From Psychrobacter sp. NZS113 (GTDB taxonomy: Bacteria > Pseudomonadota > Gammaproteobacteria > Pseudomonadales > Moraxellaceae): a stretch of 64,000 nt of DNA. The stretch lies in NCBI RefSeq assembly GCF_015864825.1, contig NZ_JADYWL010000008.1:93628-157627 (forward strand), written 5' to 3'. Below the pieces are notes generated by a model. That model saw nothing but the letters and a program-made list of their open reading frames with translations. It did not search any database and was not told the origin of the DNA. Position numbers and translations under genes: made by a program. This document shows positions 44,375 through 53,641 of this stretch, in pieces; within the stretch, counting starts at the first letter, position 1, and each line of letters begins with the position of its first letter.

Positions 44375-45037
44375 ATGGCTGCACAGGATACTACATCGTT
44401 ATCAATACTCGCTAAGCAACAACTTGCACAAGCAGGCATTGAGCTAAAGGTTACTAAGAAACGTGTCAAAAATATCAATTTTCGTCTAAAACCACACCTG
44501 TTGATGGTGTCTGTGCCAGCATCTATGAGTGCTGCACAGATTGCACAGGCTGTTGCTCAGCGTGTATCGTGGGCAGTGGCTAACCATACACAAGTATTGG
44601 AACAATATAAGCGTAAACAGCACACCTTAACCGAATCCTCAACTTCCAATAGCCCTCTATTATTATGGGGCATAGCACAGTCCTTTGCGCTCAGCCCCGA
44701 TGAAACAATCACCTATTATCGGCAACAGCTCTCCGACGTTATCCCTACTTTGTTTGATAAGTGGCAACCCATCGTTGGTGTCCGTGCCAATGAAGTCCGC
44801 CTAAAAAAAATGCATACACGTTGGGGTAGCTGCAATACGCGTGTGCGTCGGGTCTGGTTATCGGTCTATCTTCCCGCTTATCCCATTGAATGCACCGAAT
44901 ATGTCATCGTTCACGAGCTGTGCCATTTGCATCATGCCAATCATAGTTCGGCATTTTGGCAGACAGTAGCGACAGCGATGCCAGATTATCAACATTGGCA
45001 TAATATGCTAGCAGGTAAAACGGGACAGCTAGATTAG
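44375..45037 (+). CDS. YgjP/WLM-type metal-dependent hydrolase
   Basis: This 220-residue DUF45/YgjP-like protein has the zinc-protease HEXXH motif in IVHELCHLHHANHSSAFW, a third ligand region following it and the conserved HTRWGSCNTRVRRVWLSVYL block. The N-terminal half carries the strand motif VKNINFRLKPHLLMVSVPASMS. It has 25 bp spacing from the DUF1513 gene and a strong AGGGG ribosome binding site, so it may be read from the same transcript. It is a cytoplasmic predicted peptidase, and its substrate is unknown. Confidence 0.83.
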   Translation: MAAQDTTSLSILAKQQLAQAGIELKVTKKRVKNINFRLKPHLLMVSVPASMSAAQIAQAVAQRVSWAVANHTQVLEQYKRKQHTLTESSTSNSPLLLWGIAQSFALSPDETITYYRQQLSDVIPTLFDKWQPIVGVRANEVRLKKMHTRWGSCNTRVRRVWLSVYLPAYPIECTEYVIVHELCHLHHANHSSAFWQTVATAMPDYQHWHNMLAGKTGQLD

Positions 45038-45157
45038 ATCTAATCTTCAATATCTGTAACGTTAATAAGCCAAACATGCTAAATTATAACGGTATATTTT
45101 GTACCGTTTAAATGAAATTTAGAGTTTATGATAGAGTCAGGTGGATAAGGATATTCT

Positions 45158-45760
45158 ATGAACAATGTCAATCAGGCTGATTTTTGGCAACAGCGTTATG
45201 AGCAAGACAGTATCGGTTGGGACATGGGAGAGGTATCACCACCGCTGAAAGCTTATATTGATCAGTTGCCTGAGACAGCGAAAGGTCAGGCGATTTTAGT
45301 ACCGGGTGCGGGCAATTCATACGAAGTAGGTTATCTACATGAGCAAGGTTTTACCAATGTTACCTTGGTTGATTTTGCGCCTGCCCCGATTCAAGCATTT
45401 GCTGAGCGTTATCCTGACTTTAAGTCTGAGCATTTAATCTGCGCAGATTTCTTTGATTTATCGCCTGAGCAATATCAGTTTGATTGGGTACTTGAGCAGA
45501 CGTTTTTTTGTGCGATAAATCCAGCACGCCGAGATGAGTATATTGAGCAAATGGCTGCGTTGCTAAAACCTAAAGGTAAGCTGATCGGTTTGCTATTTGA
45601 TAGAGATTTTGGGCGAAAAGAACCACCATTCGGTGGTACGAAAGAAGAATACCAACATCGTTTTGAAAGTCTTTTCGATATCGAAACGATGAAGCCGAGC
45701 TATAACTCGCATTCTGCACGGCAGGGTAGTGAGCTATTCGTTAAACTGCGCGTGAACTAG
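45158..45760 (+). CDS. TPMT-like SAM-dependent methyltransferase
   Basis: This 200-residue protein belongs to the thiopurine methyltransferase superfamily. It has FWQQRYEQDSIGWDMGEVSPPL at the N-terminus, the SAM-binding VPGAGNSYEVGYL and VTLVDFAPAPIQAF, and ICADFFDL with WVLEQTFFCAINPARRDEY. The natural substrate may be a sulfur, selenium or tellurium nucleophile, but this is not established for this group. Its 3' end overlaps the convergent HD-hydrolase gene by 27 bp. Confidence 0.88.
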   Translation: MNNVNQADFWQQRYEQDSIGWDMGEVSPPLKAYIDQLPETAKGQAILVPGAGNSYEVGYLHEQGFTNVTLVDFAPAPIQAFAERYPDFKSEHLICADFFDLSPEQYQFDWVLEQTFFCAINPARRDEYIEQMAALLKPKGKLIGLLFDRDFGRKEPPFGGTKEEYQHRFESLFDIETMKPSYNSHSARQGSELFVKLRVN

Positions 45761-46444
45761 TAAGTTAATCTCACGCTTGATATTATCCCGAGCTTGCGCT
45801 TCTAACTGTTCATAGTAATAGTCAGTCAGATAGAGTTTGGGATGGGCTAATAACCCTTTTAAGACGGCCATTCGTCCGGCGCAATAATCTGCTATCGGAA
45901 CATGCAGGTATTCTTGGCGTACCGCTTTGGCATATTTCTCATATGCCGACCACGAGGCACCCAAAATACTTAAATCCATATCCAATAAATACGCTGCATC
46001 GCTATAGCTGTTTTTCTCTTTAGCTATATCTGACCATTCATCAATCTTGTCAATTTCATGGCTAGCAGTCATCATAATCAGGGCATATATATGTTGGCAT
46101 TGACCAGCGTCTAAATAATGCCCTAACACTTCTACTGCAAATTCTGCACTTTTTAGCTCATTGTCTGAGCGTGTCGGCTCATATATCACATCATGATAAT
46201 ACATTGCTAATGCGATAATATCTGGCTCGTTAAGGTGGGATTTAATCTGTTCGAACTGTCCAAATAACTGCTGAATATGGTGCAGGGTATGATAGGCGCG
46301 TTGTTCTTCGTTATAACGCACAGCGATATCTTGCCAGAGTGCTTGTGTTTCTTTTGGCGTGACATCACTATTAATAGCAGATAGATGAACATAGAAACGA
46401 TTGCCTAGCTCAGTGTGCATTTGCGACAACTCGTTCATATTCAT
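45734..46444 (-). CDS. HD-domain predicted metal-dependent phosphohydrolase
   Basis: This 236-residue protein has the HD signature AYHTLHHIQQLFGQF then ALAMYYHDVIYEPT and later MMTASHEIDKIDE. The pattern is that of small bacterial proteins often mislabelled as NMDA-receptor-like. The activity is probably on phosphomonoesters or nucleotides, with substrate unknown. It lies directly downstream of oxyR (17 bp), so it may share the oxyR transcript. Its tail overlaps that of the TPMT-like gene on the other strand. Confidence 0.8.
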   Translation of the reverse strand: MNMNELSQMHTELGNRFYVHLSAINSDVTPKETQALWQDIAVRYNEEQRAYHTLHHIQQLFGQFEQIKSHLNEPDIIALAMYYHDVIYEPTRSDNELKSAEFAVEVLGHYLDAGQCQHIYALIMMTASHEIDKIDEWSDIAKEKNSYSDAAYLLDMDLSILGASWSAYEKYAKAVRQEYLHVPIADYCAGRMAVLKGLLAHPKLYLTDYYYEQLEAQARDNIKREINLLVHAQFNE

Positions 46445-46461
46445 CCTTTATAACCTACCAT

Positions 46462-47370
46462 TTATGCTTTATTGGCCGCATCTTCAAAAGCTTGCTTGAA
46501 TACTTTACCCAGTAGATTGACATCATCGACACGGGCGTAATTCAGACGGGTGACGAAGGCAATATGGCGATGAGGGCCTTGTTCAGCTAATGGCACCGCG
46601 ACGGCGTTCTGGTTTTGGAGATGAAGCTGATCTAACGCCATCTCTGGTACCAACGTTGTACCCATGTTGGCAAGTGCCATTTGAATAAGCGTGTTCAAAC
46701 TGGCATCTGAAAAGCTTGATTTCATCTGTGCACGATCAAAATGACAGACAGAAAGCGTCTGATCGGTCAAGCAGTGCCCTTCGCCAAGTAGCATAAGGTT
46801 GGCGGTTTCTAGCTCATCTGCATTGATGGTTTCAAGCTTGGCGTGTACATCATCTTTTGGGAAGACTGCAAAGAAGTCTTCGCTCCAAAACTCAAAGCTA
46901 TGTAGCCCATCTACCGCATAGGGTAGTGCAATAATAGCAGTGTCGATATGACCGTAACGTACTTGCTCTAGCAAGCGCTCTGTCTGTTGCTCAACGATGG
47001 TCATACGAAACTCTGGATGGTGAGCTCGCAGGGCAGGCAATACTTTTGGTAGTAGGTACGGCGCAATCGTTGGAATGATGCCGACGGTCATCGGATACGC
47101 AAGTGGTGATTGATGACTGTGGGCGCGTGTGGTCAAATCGCTGACTTCAGAAAATACCCGCTGCGCCCGCGTTAGAATGTCTTCGCCAATAGGAGTAATC
47201 AATACTTGCTTATTATTACGCTCAAAAATCTGCGTGTCCAATTGCTTTTCTAACTCGGCAATACCCAAGCTTAGCGCAGACTGAGAGATGTTACAGTCTT
47301 CTGCTGCACGTTTAAAATGACGGTGTTTGGCCACTGCTAGGGCAAACTCGAGCTGACGTAAAGTAATCAT
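46462..47370 (-). CDS. oxyR: OxyR, peroxide-sensing LysR regulator
   Basis: This 302-residue LysR-type protein has an N-terminal winged HTH (LRQLEFALAVAKHRHFKRAAEDCNISQSALS). The redox cysteines sit at Cys200 and Cys209 in LLGEGHCLTDQTLSVCHF, matching the Cys199/Cys208 pair of E. coli OxyR that forms a disulfide on peroxide exposure. It is divergent from ahpC across 316 bp. OxyR commonly activates ahpC/ahpF and represses itself. Confidence 0.93.
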   Translation of the reverse strand: MITLRQLEFALAVAKHRHFKRAAEDCNISQSALSLGIAELEKQLDTQIFERNNKQVLITPIGEDILTRAQRVFSEVSDLTTRAHSHQSPLAYPMTVGIIPTIAPYLLPKVLPALRAHHPEFRMTIVEQQTERLLEQVRYGHIDTAIIALPYAVDGLHSFEFWSEDFFAVFPKDDVHAKLETINADELETANLMLLGEGHCLTDQTLSVCHFDRAQMKSSFSDASLNTLIQMALANMGTTLVPEMALDQLHLQNQNAVAVPLAEQGPHRHIAFVTRLNYARVDDVNLLGKVFKQAFEDAANKA

Positions 47371-47686
47371 AAAATCTCTCTATTAGTGGGCTTTTAACAG
47401 GGTACACTGCGGCGACTTATTTGGTATATCCGTCCGATATCTGACCTCGGTGTCACCTTAATGTAATCTACGTGTTATATAGTCAATGACGTATCACGCA
47501 CTGATGATAAAAAATAGAGATAATAGTTTAACAAGTTTAATAAAACAAAACATCACATTAAAAACTTTTAACTGGATTAACAATAGAATTCGCGTATAGT
47601 TTGTCAGGTAGCCCAAAGTATGAAAGGCTTAACAGAAACATCCATACCAAATAATTCCAATTAACTTAACTATAAAGGAGCCAATC
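47371..47686. other. oxyR-ahpC divergent regulatory region
   Basis: This 316-bp AT-rich intergenic region has no ORF. ATAG-containing words occur (for example ATAGTTTAACAAG near 47522 and ATAGAATTCGCGTATAG near 47585) as expected for OxyR contacts. I could not fit the full ATAG-N7-CTAT-N7 spacing with confidence. Confidence 0.4.
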
Positions 47687-48253
47687 ATGGCGTCTATCAT
47701 CAATCAAGAAATCCCAGAATTTTCAGCAGATGCGTATGTAAACGGTGAGTTCAAAACCATCACTTCAGAAGACGTGAAAGGTAGCTGGGCTATTTTCTTA
47801 TTCTACCCAGCCGATTTTACTTTTGTTTGCCCAACTGAACTTGAAGATATGGCTGCTCATTACGACGAGCTAAAAGGCCTAGGCGTAGAAGTATACTCAG
47901 TATCAACTGACACTCATTTCACGCATAAAGCATGGCATGATTCTTCAGATGCAATCGGCAAAGTACAGTATCCAATGATCGGCGATCCTACTGGTAAAAT
48001 CACCCGCGGTTTCAACGTTATGATCGAAGAAGCTGGTCTAGCTGAACGTGGTACGTTCTTAGTAGATCCAGATGGCTTGATTCAAGTTGCTGAAATCCAT
48101 GCTGGCGGTATCGGCCGTAGTGCAAAAGACATGCTACGTAAAGTAAAAGCAGCACAGTATGTTCGTGAAAACGACGGCGAAGTTTGCCCAGCAGCTTGGG
48201 AAGCTGGTCAAGAAACGCTAAAACCAAGTCTTGATCTTGTTGGTAAAATCTAA
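47687..48253 (+). CDS. ahpC: AhpC, alkyl hydroperoxide reductase peroxiredoxin
   Basis: This 188-residue typical 2-Cys peroxiredoxin has the peroxidatic Cys48 in [16 protein letters not shown] and the resolving Cys in [12 protein letters not shown] near the C-terminus. The GGIGRS and YF-type tail motifs are in the expected places. It reduces H2O2, organic peroxides and peroxynitrite and is re-reduced by AhpF. It has a strong AAAGGAGCC ribosome binding site and is followed by a terminator. Confidence 0.96.
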   Translation: MASIINQEIPEFSADAYVNGEFKTITSEDVKGSWAIFLFYPADFTFVCPTELEDMAAHYDELKGLGVEVYSVSTDTHFTHKAWHDSSDAIGKVQYPMIGDPTGKITRGFNVMIEEAGLAERGTFLVDPDGLIQVAEIHAGGIGRSAKDMLRKVKAAQYVRENDGEVCPAAWEAGQETLKPSLDLVGKI

Positions 48254-48332
48254 GTAATGGCCTAAACAGTCAAATCATTTAGATATTTATAGTGTTGTAT
48301 ATAAAGCTACTGATTATATCAATACTATAAAC

Positions 48333-48368
48333 AAAGACCCCATCAGCATAAGTTGATGGGGTCTTTTT
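48333..48368 (+). terminator. Intrinsic terminator of ahpC
   Basis: The stem AGACCCCATCA / TTGATGGGGTCT has a 7-base loop followed by TTTTT. This makes ahpC monocistronic and separate from ahpF. Confidence 0.9.
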
Positions 48369-48416
48369 ATGTCGTTTACTAACCAGAATCTTTATTGCGT
48401 AATCATAAATCAAGCA

Positions 48417-48665
48417 TTAAGCATGAGATTGTAATTTGTTTTTATCGATTATTTTATAAATCTCATCTTTTAGTTGCAGCTTTCGCCGCTTCATCTGTTC
48501 TATTTCTTCATCACGGCTAGCATGCTTTACCAAATCTTTTTCCAGATGATTAATCTGTTGATCAAGCTGAGTATGTTCATCAAAAATATTGGCAAAATGG
48601 CTGTCTTTTTGCCTAAGTTCAGTAATAACATCTCGGTTGTCTTGCAAAGTATCAGTCTTTCTCAT
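48417..48665 (-). CDS. YdcH/DUF465 family small protein
   Basis: This 82-residue charged helical protein contains the DUF465 signature (FANIFDEHTQLDQQINHLEKD, IEQMKRRKLQLKDEIYKII). Such proteins are predicted antiparallel coiled-coil hairpins of unknown function and are widespread in proteobacteria. It lies between ahpC and ahpF on the opposite strand. Confidence 0.85.
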   Translation of the reverse strand: MRKTDTLQDNRDVITELRQKDSHFANIFDEHTQLDQQINHLEKDLVKHASRDEEIEQMKRRKLQLKDEIYKIIDKNKLQSHA

Positions 48666-49144
48666 GTGTTCATCCTTGTTATGAAGCGCAAGCTAACAAT
48701 AAGCATCCGCGCATTGTCGTTATGATGTTGAGACTTGATTTTTATTAAGCCAAAACGTTCACTCAATATTGATAAGGCTTAATACCAGCAGAGAGGCCTC
48801 ATGATAAACCTATGAAAAAGCCAATCTGTCATGCGACAAATAAGAATTCTTCTTATCGTCCTCACTTGATTGTAGCGAAAAAACAACCTCGATACTATGA
48901 TAATTAATCTGCATATGAATTAATATTTAATTTTAAATAATGATTTACGATTGGTTTTATAAAACATAAGATTTAAGTTTCTCAGCTTGCCCAAATGTCT
49001 CAAACCTATGATAATAGAGACATCAAAGGGCATAAGCTTACTGCCTATAATATTTTAGATAAAATTATTAATACTAAATAACCTATATTTGAACGCGCAA
49101 TATAATAGTTGCCGTTACATATCCAGTAATGAAGAGGAACAAAC
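48666..49144. other. Region upstream of ahpF
   Basis: This 479-bp AT-rich region has no ORF. It should carry the ahpF promoter and, on the other strand, that of the YdcH-like gene. A possible -10 TATAAT lies at 49047-49052. An OxyR site is expected but not identified by eye. Confidence 0.35.
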
Positions 49145-50725
49145 ATGATAGATCAAGGTTTATTAGACGCGATTAAGAGCTACAGTGAAAACATGACTCG
49201 TCCTATTACCTTTGTATTGGGTAGTGGTGAGCATAGCAAGCGTGCCGAATTGATTGATTTTTTGACTAAAATCGCTGGTACGACGGATAAAATCAATTTT
49301 GATGCCACAGCGAACGATGACAGTCTGCCAAGTCCAATCAGTTTTAAAGTAGTTGGCCATATCGACGGCGCATCGACAGATACGGGTATCGTTTTTAGTG
49401 GTATCCCAGGCGGTCATGAATTTACCTCGCTAATTTTGGCTATTTTACAAGCGGGCGGTCATACTTTAAAGCTAGATGAAGGTGTGCAAAAACTCATCAA
49501 GCGTTTCAACAAGCCGCTACAGTTTCAGACGTATGTATCGCTTTCTTGCCATAGCTGTCCAGATGTCGTACAGGCGTTGAATCAATTTGCGCTACTCAAT
49601 GATGACATCAGTAATGAGATGATCGATGGTGCATTGTTCCAAGAGCAGGTAGAAGCGAACAACATCCAAGGTGTACCAGCAGTATTTTTAAACGGCAAGC
49701 CTTTTGCCAATGGTAAAATCGACACGGCTAAATTGATTGAGAAGTTACAAGAGCAGTTTCCTGACTTGTTAAACGAAGCCGATGAAGATGATGCTGATCA
49801 ATTAGAGCAGCAAGATGTTACCATCATTGGTGCAGGTCCTGCAGGGGTGGCGGCTGCGATTTACACCGCCCGTAAAGGCCTAAAAGTAACGATAGTTGCT
49901 GACCGTATCGGTGGTCAGGTCAAAGACACGCAAGACATCGAAAACTTGATCTCTGTACCATTAACGAACGGTACTGACTTATCAAACAACTTTGTTAAGC
50001 ATCTGCACGAATACAACATCACGCTAAAAGAACATGTGAGCGTGAAAGAAATCAGTGAAACTGAAGATGAGAACTACCGTATCCATCTGAATACTGGTGA
50101 GACGTTTGAGACTCGTAGTATTATCCTAGCGACAGGTGCTCAATGGCGTAAGCTTGGCGTACCGGGCGAAGACGAGAATATCGGTAAAGGCGTGGCTTTC
50201 TGTGCTCACTGTGATGGACCTTTCTTTAAAGGTAAAGATGTATCGGTCGTTGGTGGTGGTAACTCTGGTATTGAAGCCGCGATTGATTTATCAGGTATCG
50301 TAAAACATGTCACCGTATTCGAGTTTGCTGATGATTTAAAAGCGGATCAGGTATTAATCAACAAGGCCAAAGAAAAAGCCAATATTGATATCATTACCAG
50401 CGCGGCGACCAAAGAGATTAAAGCCACAGATGGTAAAGTTAGCTCTATCGTTTACGAAGACCGTAATTCGGGTGATACCAAAGAGTTAGATTTGGCAGCG
50501 GTGTTTGTACAAATTGGCTTAGTACCGAATACTGGATTTATCAAAGGTTTTGTTGATTTGAACCGTTTCGGTGAGATTGAGATTGATGAGCGTTGCCGTA
50601 CGGATCGCAAAGGTATCTTCGCTTGTGGTGATGTAACGACTGTGCCATTTAAACAGATCAACATCGCGATGGGTGAGGGTAGTAAAGCAGCTCTATCAGC
50701 GTTTGAATATTTAGTCATGCAATAA
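49145..50725 (+). CDS. ahpF: AhpF, alkyl hydroperoxide reductase flavoprotein
   Basis: This 526-residue NADH-dependent disulfide reductase that recycles AhpC has an N-terminal twin thioredoxin-fold domain with CHSC active site ([14 protein letters not shown]). The FAD site is [19 protein letters not shown], the redox CXXC is [12 protein letters not shown], the NAD site is [15 protein letters not shown], and the terminal FAD motif is [34 protein letters not shown]. Length is standard. It has an AGAGGAAC ribosome binding site. Confidence 0.96.
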   Translation: MIDQGLLDAIKSYSENMTRPITFVLGSGEHSKRAELIDFLTKIAGTTDKINFDATANDDSLPSPISFKVVGHIDGASTDTGIVFSGIPGGHEFTSLILAILQAGGHTLKLDEGVQKLIKRFNKPLQFQTYVSLSCHSCPDVVQALNQFALLNDDISNEMIDGALFQEQVEANNIQGVPAVFLNGKPFANGKIDTAKLIEKLQEQFPDLLNEADEDDADQLEQQDVTIIGAGPAGVAAAIYTARKGLKVTIVADRIGGQVKDTQDIENLISVPLTNGTDLSNNFVKHLHEYNITLKEHVSVKEISETEDENYRIHLNTGETFETRSIILATGAQWRKLGVPGEDENIGKGVAFCAHCDGPFFKGKDVSVVGGGNSGIEAAIDLSGIVKHVTVFEFADDLKADQVLINKAKEKANIDIITSAATKEIKATDGKVSSIVYEDRNSGDTKELDLAAVFVQIGLVPNTGFIKGFVDLNRFGEIEIDERCRTDRKGIFACGDVTTVPFKQINIAMGEGSKAALSAFEYLVMQ

Positions 50726-50767
50726 GCTGTTCAGATCCAAACCGTAAAGTACCAAAGTTAGTCTAAG

Positions 50768-50795
50768 AAGCCACCTCTGTTGAGGTGGTTTTTTT
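50768..50795 (+). terminator. Intrinsic terminator of ahpF
   Basis: The 8-bp stem GCCACCTC / GAGGTGGT with a 4-base loop is followed by seven T. Confidence 0.88.
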
Positions 50796-50871
50796 GTGGA
50801 AAATGATTTATACCTTGTGAAATTTTAAAAATTAACTTATGTTCGTTAATGTTTTTATGAGAACCTTAATA

Positions 50872-51712
50872 ATGAAAAATAAATATGCAATTAGCAAAAA
50901 TAGTCATTGGCTTAAATATTTAGCTTTTATATTTTTAATATTCAGTGTTACTCACGTTTATGCAGCACAAACAGTCGATGAAATTTTGAATGAATATTAT
51001 CCATACTATAACAAGAAGCTTGAGTGCCAAAGTGTAGTGGTCGATTCAAGTTTTTATGGCGTGTTCTCTGATAGTGACAACAAAGCTGGTTACTGTGTTG
51101 AGATAGATCGTCAAGTTATGGTTGATACCGATGTAGGTAAACGACTCTATGTATTAGTTACTGGTGATATAGCATTTGGTGAGCATGACGAGGGGCTGAC
51201 AGACAGTAATGACGCTCTTTTTTACCAAGGATTAGTTGGTATGTTTGTCTTAAAGCCAAATGGTGATGGCTGGAAAGTAGAATCAGCCAGTCCTATCATG
51301 AGTGCGGGTGCACAAGGCATGGGAATACGTGACTGGAAGTTAATGCATTTAGCGCCCAATAAGTGGGGCTTTATAAATGAGGATGGTTATGAATATTCGG
51401 GTTATGTAGTAACCAGCTTGGTTGTACTAACGCCTAATGGGAAAAATATTATTAAAAGCTCAATCATTAATAGTAATTTTAGTGCCTATAATGATCTTTT
51501 TAACGATGAGGTGAAACGGTTATGCGATGATATCAAAGCTAAATTGCAACACATTGATACGAGTAAAGTCATTAATGGTTTTTATCCTTTATCCTTTAAC
51601 CTTTATGGTTAACGGTCGAAAAGATAATAAGACCTATAATAATCAGGGTTATAAAATAAATTACGAGCAAAAAAAAGGGTATCAAGCGCCTGAAAATTAT
51701 CCAATGAAATAG
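50872..51712 (+). pseudogene. Exported protein of unknown function, frameshifted near 51605
   Basis: The first frame encodes a signal peptide (about MKNKYAISKNSHWLKYL...VYA) and a mature domain, then stops at 51610-51612 after FNLYG. The remaining homologous segment continues in another frame to 51712 (VNGRKDNKTYNNQGYK and KKGYQAPENYPMK). It matches the intact paralogue downstream (VNGSIDGKTYKNVIY, EKGYQVPDNYPLERW). One extra base around 51600-51607, inside a CCTTTA/CCTTTAA-rich stretch, explains the shift. Shared segments include YYPYYNKKLECQ, GLVGMFVLKPNG, VESASPIMSAGA and KWGFINE. A further upstream ATG exists at 50839. It could also be a sequencing error. Confidence 0.7.
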
Positions 51713-51738
51713 CGTCTACAGTCCTAGAGGAAATAATT

Positions 51739-52578
51739 TTGCGTTGTTTAAATATAATACTCTTAAAGAGAGTAGCTTTAATGATGACTGTTTTTTTCAG
51801 TAGTCATGCGCTAGCAGACATGCCTCAAACCAATAGCGCCATATCAAATGAGACTCTTATGGCTGTCTTAAAGTCCTATTATCCACTCTATAACCAAGAG
51901 TTTAAGTGTCATGGTGTAATATCTGGTGGTTATACGTATGATAAAGGACAAAAAGAGGGATTTGGTTATTGCGTTAAAATAGACCGTCAGATAATGGTTA
52001 GAACAAGCAAAGGTATGCGCCTTTATATCATGGTGACAGGGGATCTAGAGTTTGATGCTAATGGTGATAGAACATTGAAAGGTCATGCTCTATCTGGACT
52101 AGCAGGTATGTTCATACTAAAACCTAATGGTAACTATTGGCAAGTTGAGTCAGCAAGTCCTGACATGAGTGCTGGAGCTTCAGGCTACGGTTTACACGAT
52201 TGGAAGTTGCTTAAGCTCGGTCCTGAGAAGTGGGGATTTGTAAATGAGCATAGTGACTTACATCAAGGATACTTTGAGTCAGGTTTTATAATTCTATCAT
52301 CTGTGGGGAATAGTATTGTAGATAGCTTTATAAACAGTGAGTTTAGTAATGCTGGAACAGGCCTTTGCGGCGAAGAGCCGTTGCCTGCATGCGAAGATAT
52401 AGACGTAAAAATTCATTCAATCGACAAATCTAAAGTTGTAAGTGGCTATTATCCGTTGCAGCTTATCGTCAATGGCAGTATTGATGGTAAAACTTATAAA
52501 AATGTCATCTATACCAGCTATTTTAATGCAGAAAAAGGCTATCAGGTGCCTGATAATTATCCCTTAGAAAGATGGTAG
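51739..52578 (+). CDS. Exported protein of unknown function, intact paralogue
   Basis: This 279-residue protein begins at TTG 51739, supported by AGAGG eight bases upstream. The only later ATGs would remove part of the signal peptide (RVALMMTVFFSSHALA). The mature region has YYPLYNQEFKCHG, DRQIMVRTSKGMRLYIMVTGD, GLAGMFILKPNGNYWQVESASPDMSAGASGYGLHDWKLLKLGPEKWGFVNEH and GYYPLQLIVNG. Two cysteines (KCHG and YCVK) could form a disulfide, and a second pair (GLCGEEPLPACED) is unique to this copy. I do not recognise the family. It is probably periplasmic and a tandem duplicate of the preceding gene. Confidence 0.72.
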   Translation: MRCLNIILLKRVALMMTVFFSSHALADMPQTNSAISNETLMAVLKSYYPLYNQEFKCHGVISGGYTYDKGQKEGFGYCVKIDRQIMVRTSKGMRLYIMVTGDLEFDANGDRTLKGHALSGLAGMFILKPNGNYWQVESASPDMSAGASGYGLHDWKLLKLGPEKWGFVNEHSDLHQGYFESGFIILSSVGNSIVDSFINSEFSNAGTGLCGEEPLPACEDIDVKIHSIDKSKVVSGYYPLQLIVNGSIDGKTYKNVIYTSYFNAEKGYQVPDNYPLERW

Positions 52579-52592
52579 TTAGACAAAGAGCA

Positions 52593-52622
52593 AGATAGAT
52601 TGATTTTTAATCGAATCTATCT
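52593..52622. terminator. Hairpin between convergent genes
   Basis: The stem AGATAGATT / AATCTATCT continues into GATT/AATC with a one-base bulge and a 3-base loop. It lies between two convergent stop codons and has no strong T-tract, so it is a weak bidirectional terminator at best. Confidence 0.5.
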
Positions 52623-52641
52623 AATCTAGTTTCAATAAAGG

Positions 52642-53502
52642 TTAGTTCTTATTCCGAATCAACGCAATAACTGGCAGCGCAATCACATACATCAGCACAC
52701 CATATACCGCCGCAGGTAAGGCAATGGCAGGCAGGCCAACAGCTGTTCCCATAATAATAGGCGCTAAAGTAATTGCAGTCGTACTGTTCTGAATACTCGT
52801 CTCTATAGAGATGGTTTTGGTATCAAACCAGCTCAGCTTTAATAATTTAGAGGTTAAAATACTGAATATAAATAAAGCCATAATAATAAGAACAAGCTCA
52901 AGCCCCATTGATGTCAACTGTGACTTTAGCAGCTCCCAGTTAGAAGCGATGGCAGCGAAAACTATTAATACAAAGAAGATACTGGCCAAGCCATTCAAAA
53001 TGCTACTTCGGCGTACCATAAATTTAGTGAATTTATAGCGAGCCAGCATACCAAGGGTAACCGGTAACGTCGTCAAGAGAAACATGACAGCGCCAATCTT
53101 TACCGCGCTAATAGAGCCTGTTTGGTCTTGCATAAAGTGGTTAAAGGCTAAGGTGATTAGGATGGGCAATGTAATGACTGATAACAGGCTGACCACGCCA
53201 GTGAGAGCGACTGACAGTGCGACATTGCCTTTGGCGTAATAGGTGAGCATGTTGCTCGTGACACCACCTGGACAAAAGCTAATCAGCATAATACCAAAAG
53301 CAATTTCTGGTGGTGGTGCCATTACTAGGATGACTGCCAAAGCAATCAAAGGCACGAAGATAACTTGATTAATTAGGCCTACAAAAAAAGCTTTGGGAGA
53401 GTTCACGATTACCTTAAAGTCACTGGGTTTTAGCCCTGTTCCTAAGGTAAACATAATGTAGGCAAGAGCCAGTGGGAGTAAAGCCAGAGCAGTACCGCTC
53501 AT
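52642..53502 (-). CDS. Bile acid:sodium symporter (SBF) family transporter
   Basis: This 286-residue membrane protein has about nine to ten helices. SBF-family segments are LAYIMFTLGTGLKPSDFK, the cation-site-like SFCPGGVTSNMLTYYAKGNVALSVALTG and SIETSIQNSTTAITLAPII. The family transports organic anions or pantothenate-like solutes with Na+, and the bacterial substrate is not predictable. The gene is monocistronic. Confidence 0.87.
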   Translation of the reverse strand: MSGTALALLPLALAYIMFTLGTGLKPSDFKVIVNSPKAFFVGLINQVIFVPLIALAVILVMAPPPEIAFGIMLISFCPGGVTSNMLTYYAKGNVALSVALTGVVSLLSVITLPILITLAFNHFMQDQTGSISAVKIGAVMFLLTTLPVTLGMLARYKFTKFMVRRSSILNGLASIFFVLIVFAAIASNWELLKSQLTSMGLELVLIIMALFIFSILTSKLLKLSWFDTKTISIETSIQNSTTAITLAPIIMGTAVGLPAIALPAAVYGVLMYVIALPVIALIRNKN

Positions 53503-53641
53503 AAAACATTCCTTGTTGAATTAAAAGCCATATTAAAATGACTTTCTAAATAGAACACATTCCTTGTGTCTCTATCATCTTAAGTGTTATTAAAAATTTA
53601 GTAAACCTTTCACCTGAATTTTGATGTGGGTTGGATTCATG

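Noticed and set aside
47500..47690. OxyR binding site in the oxyR-ahpC region
   Set aside because: Several ATAG words exist but I could not fit four half-sites with the required spacing.
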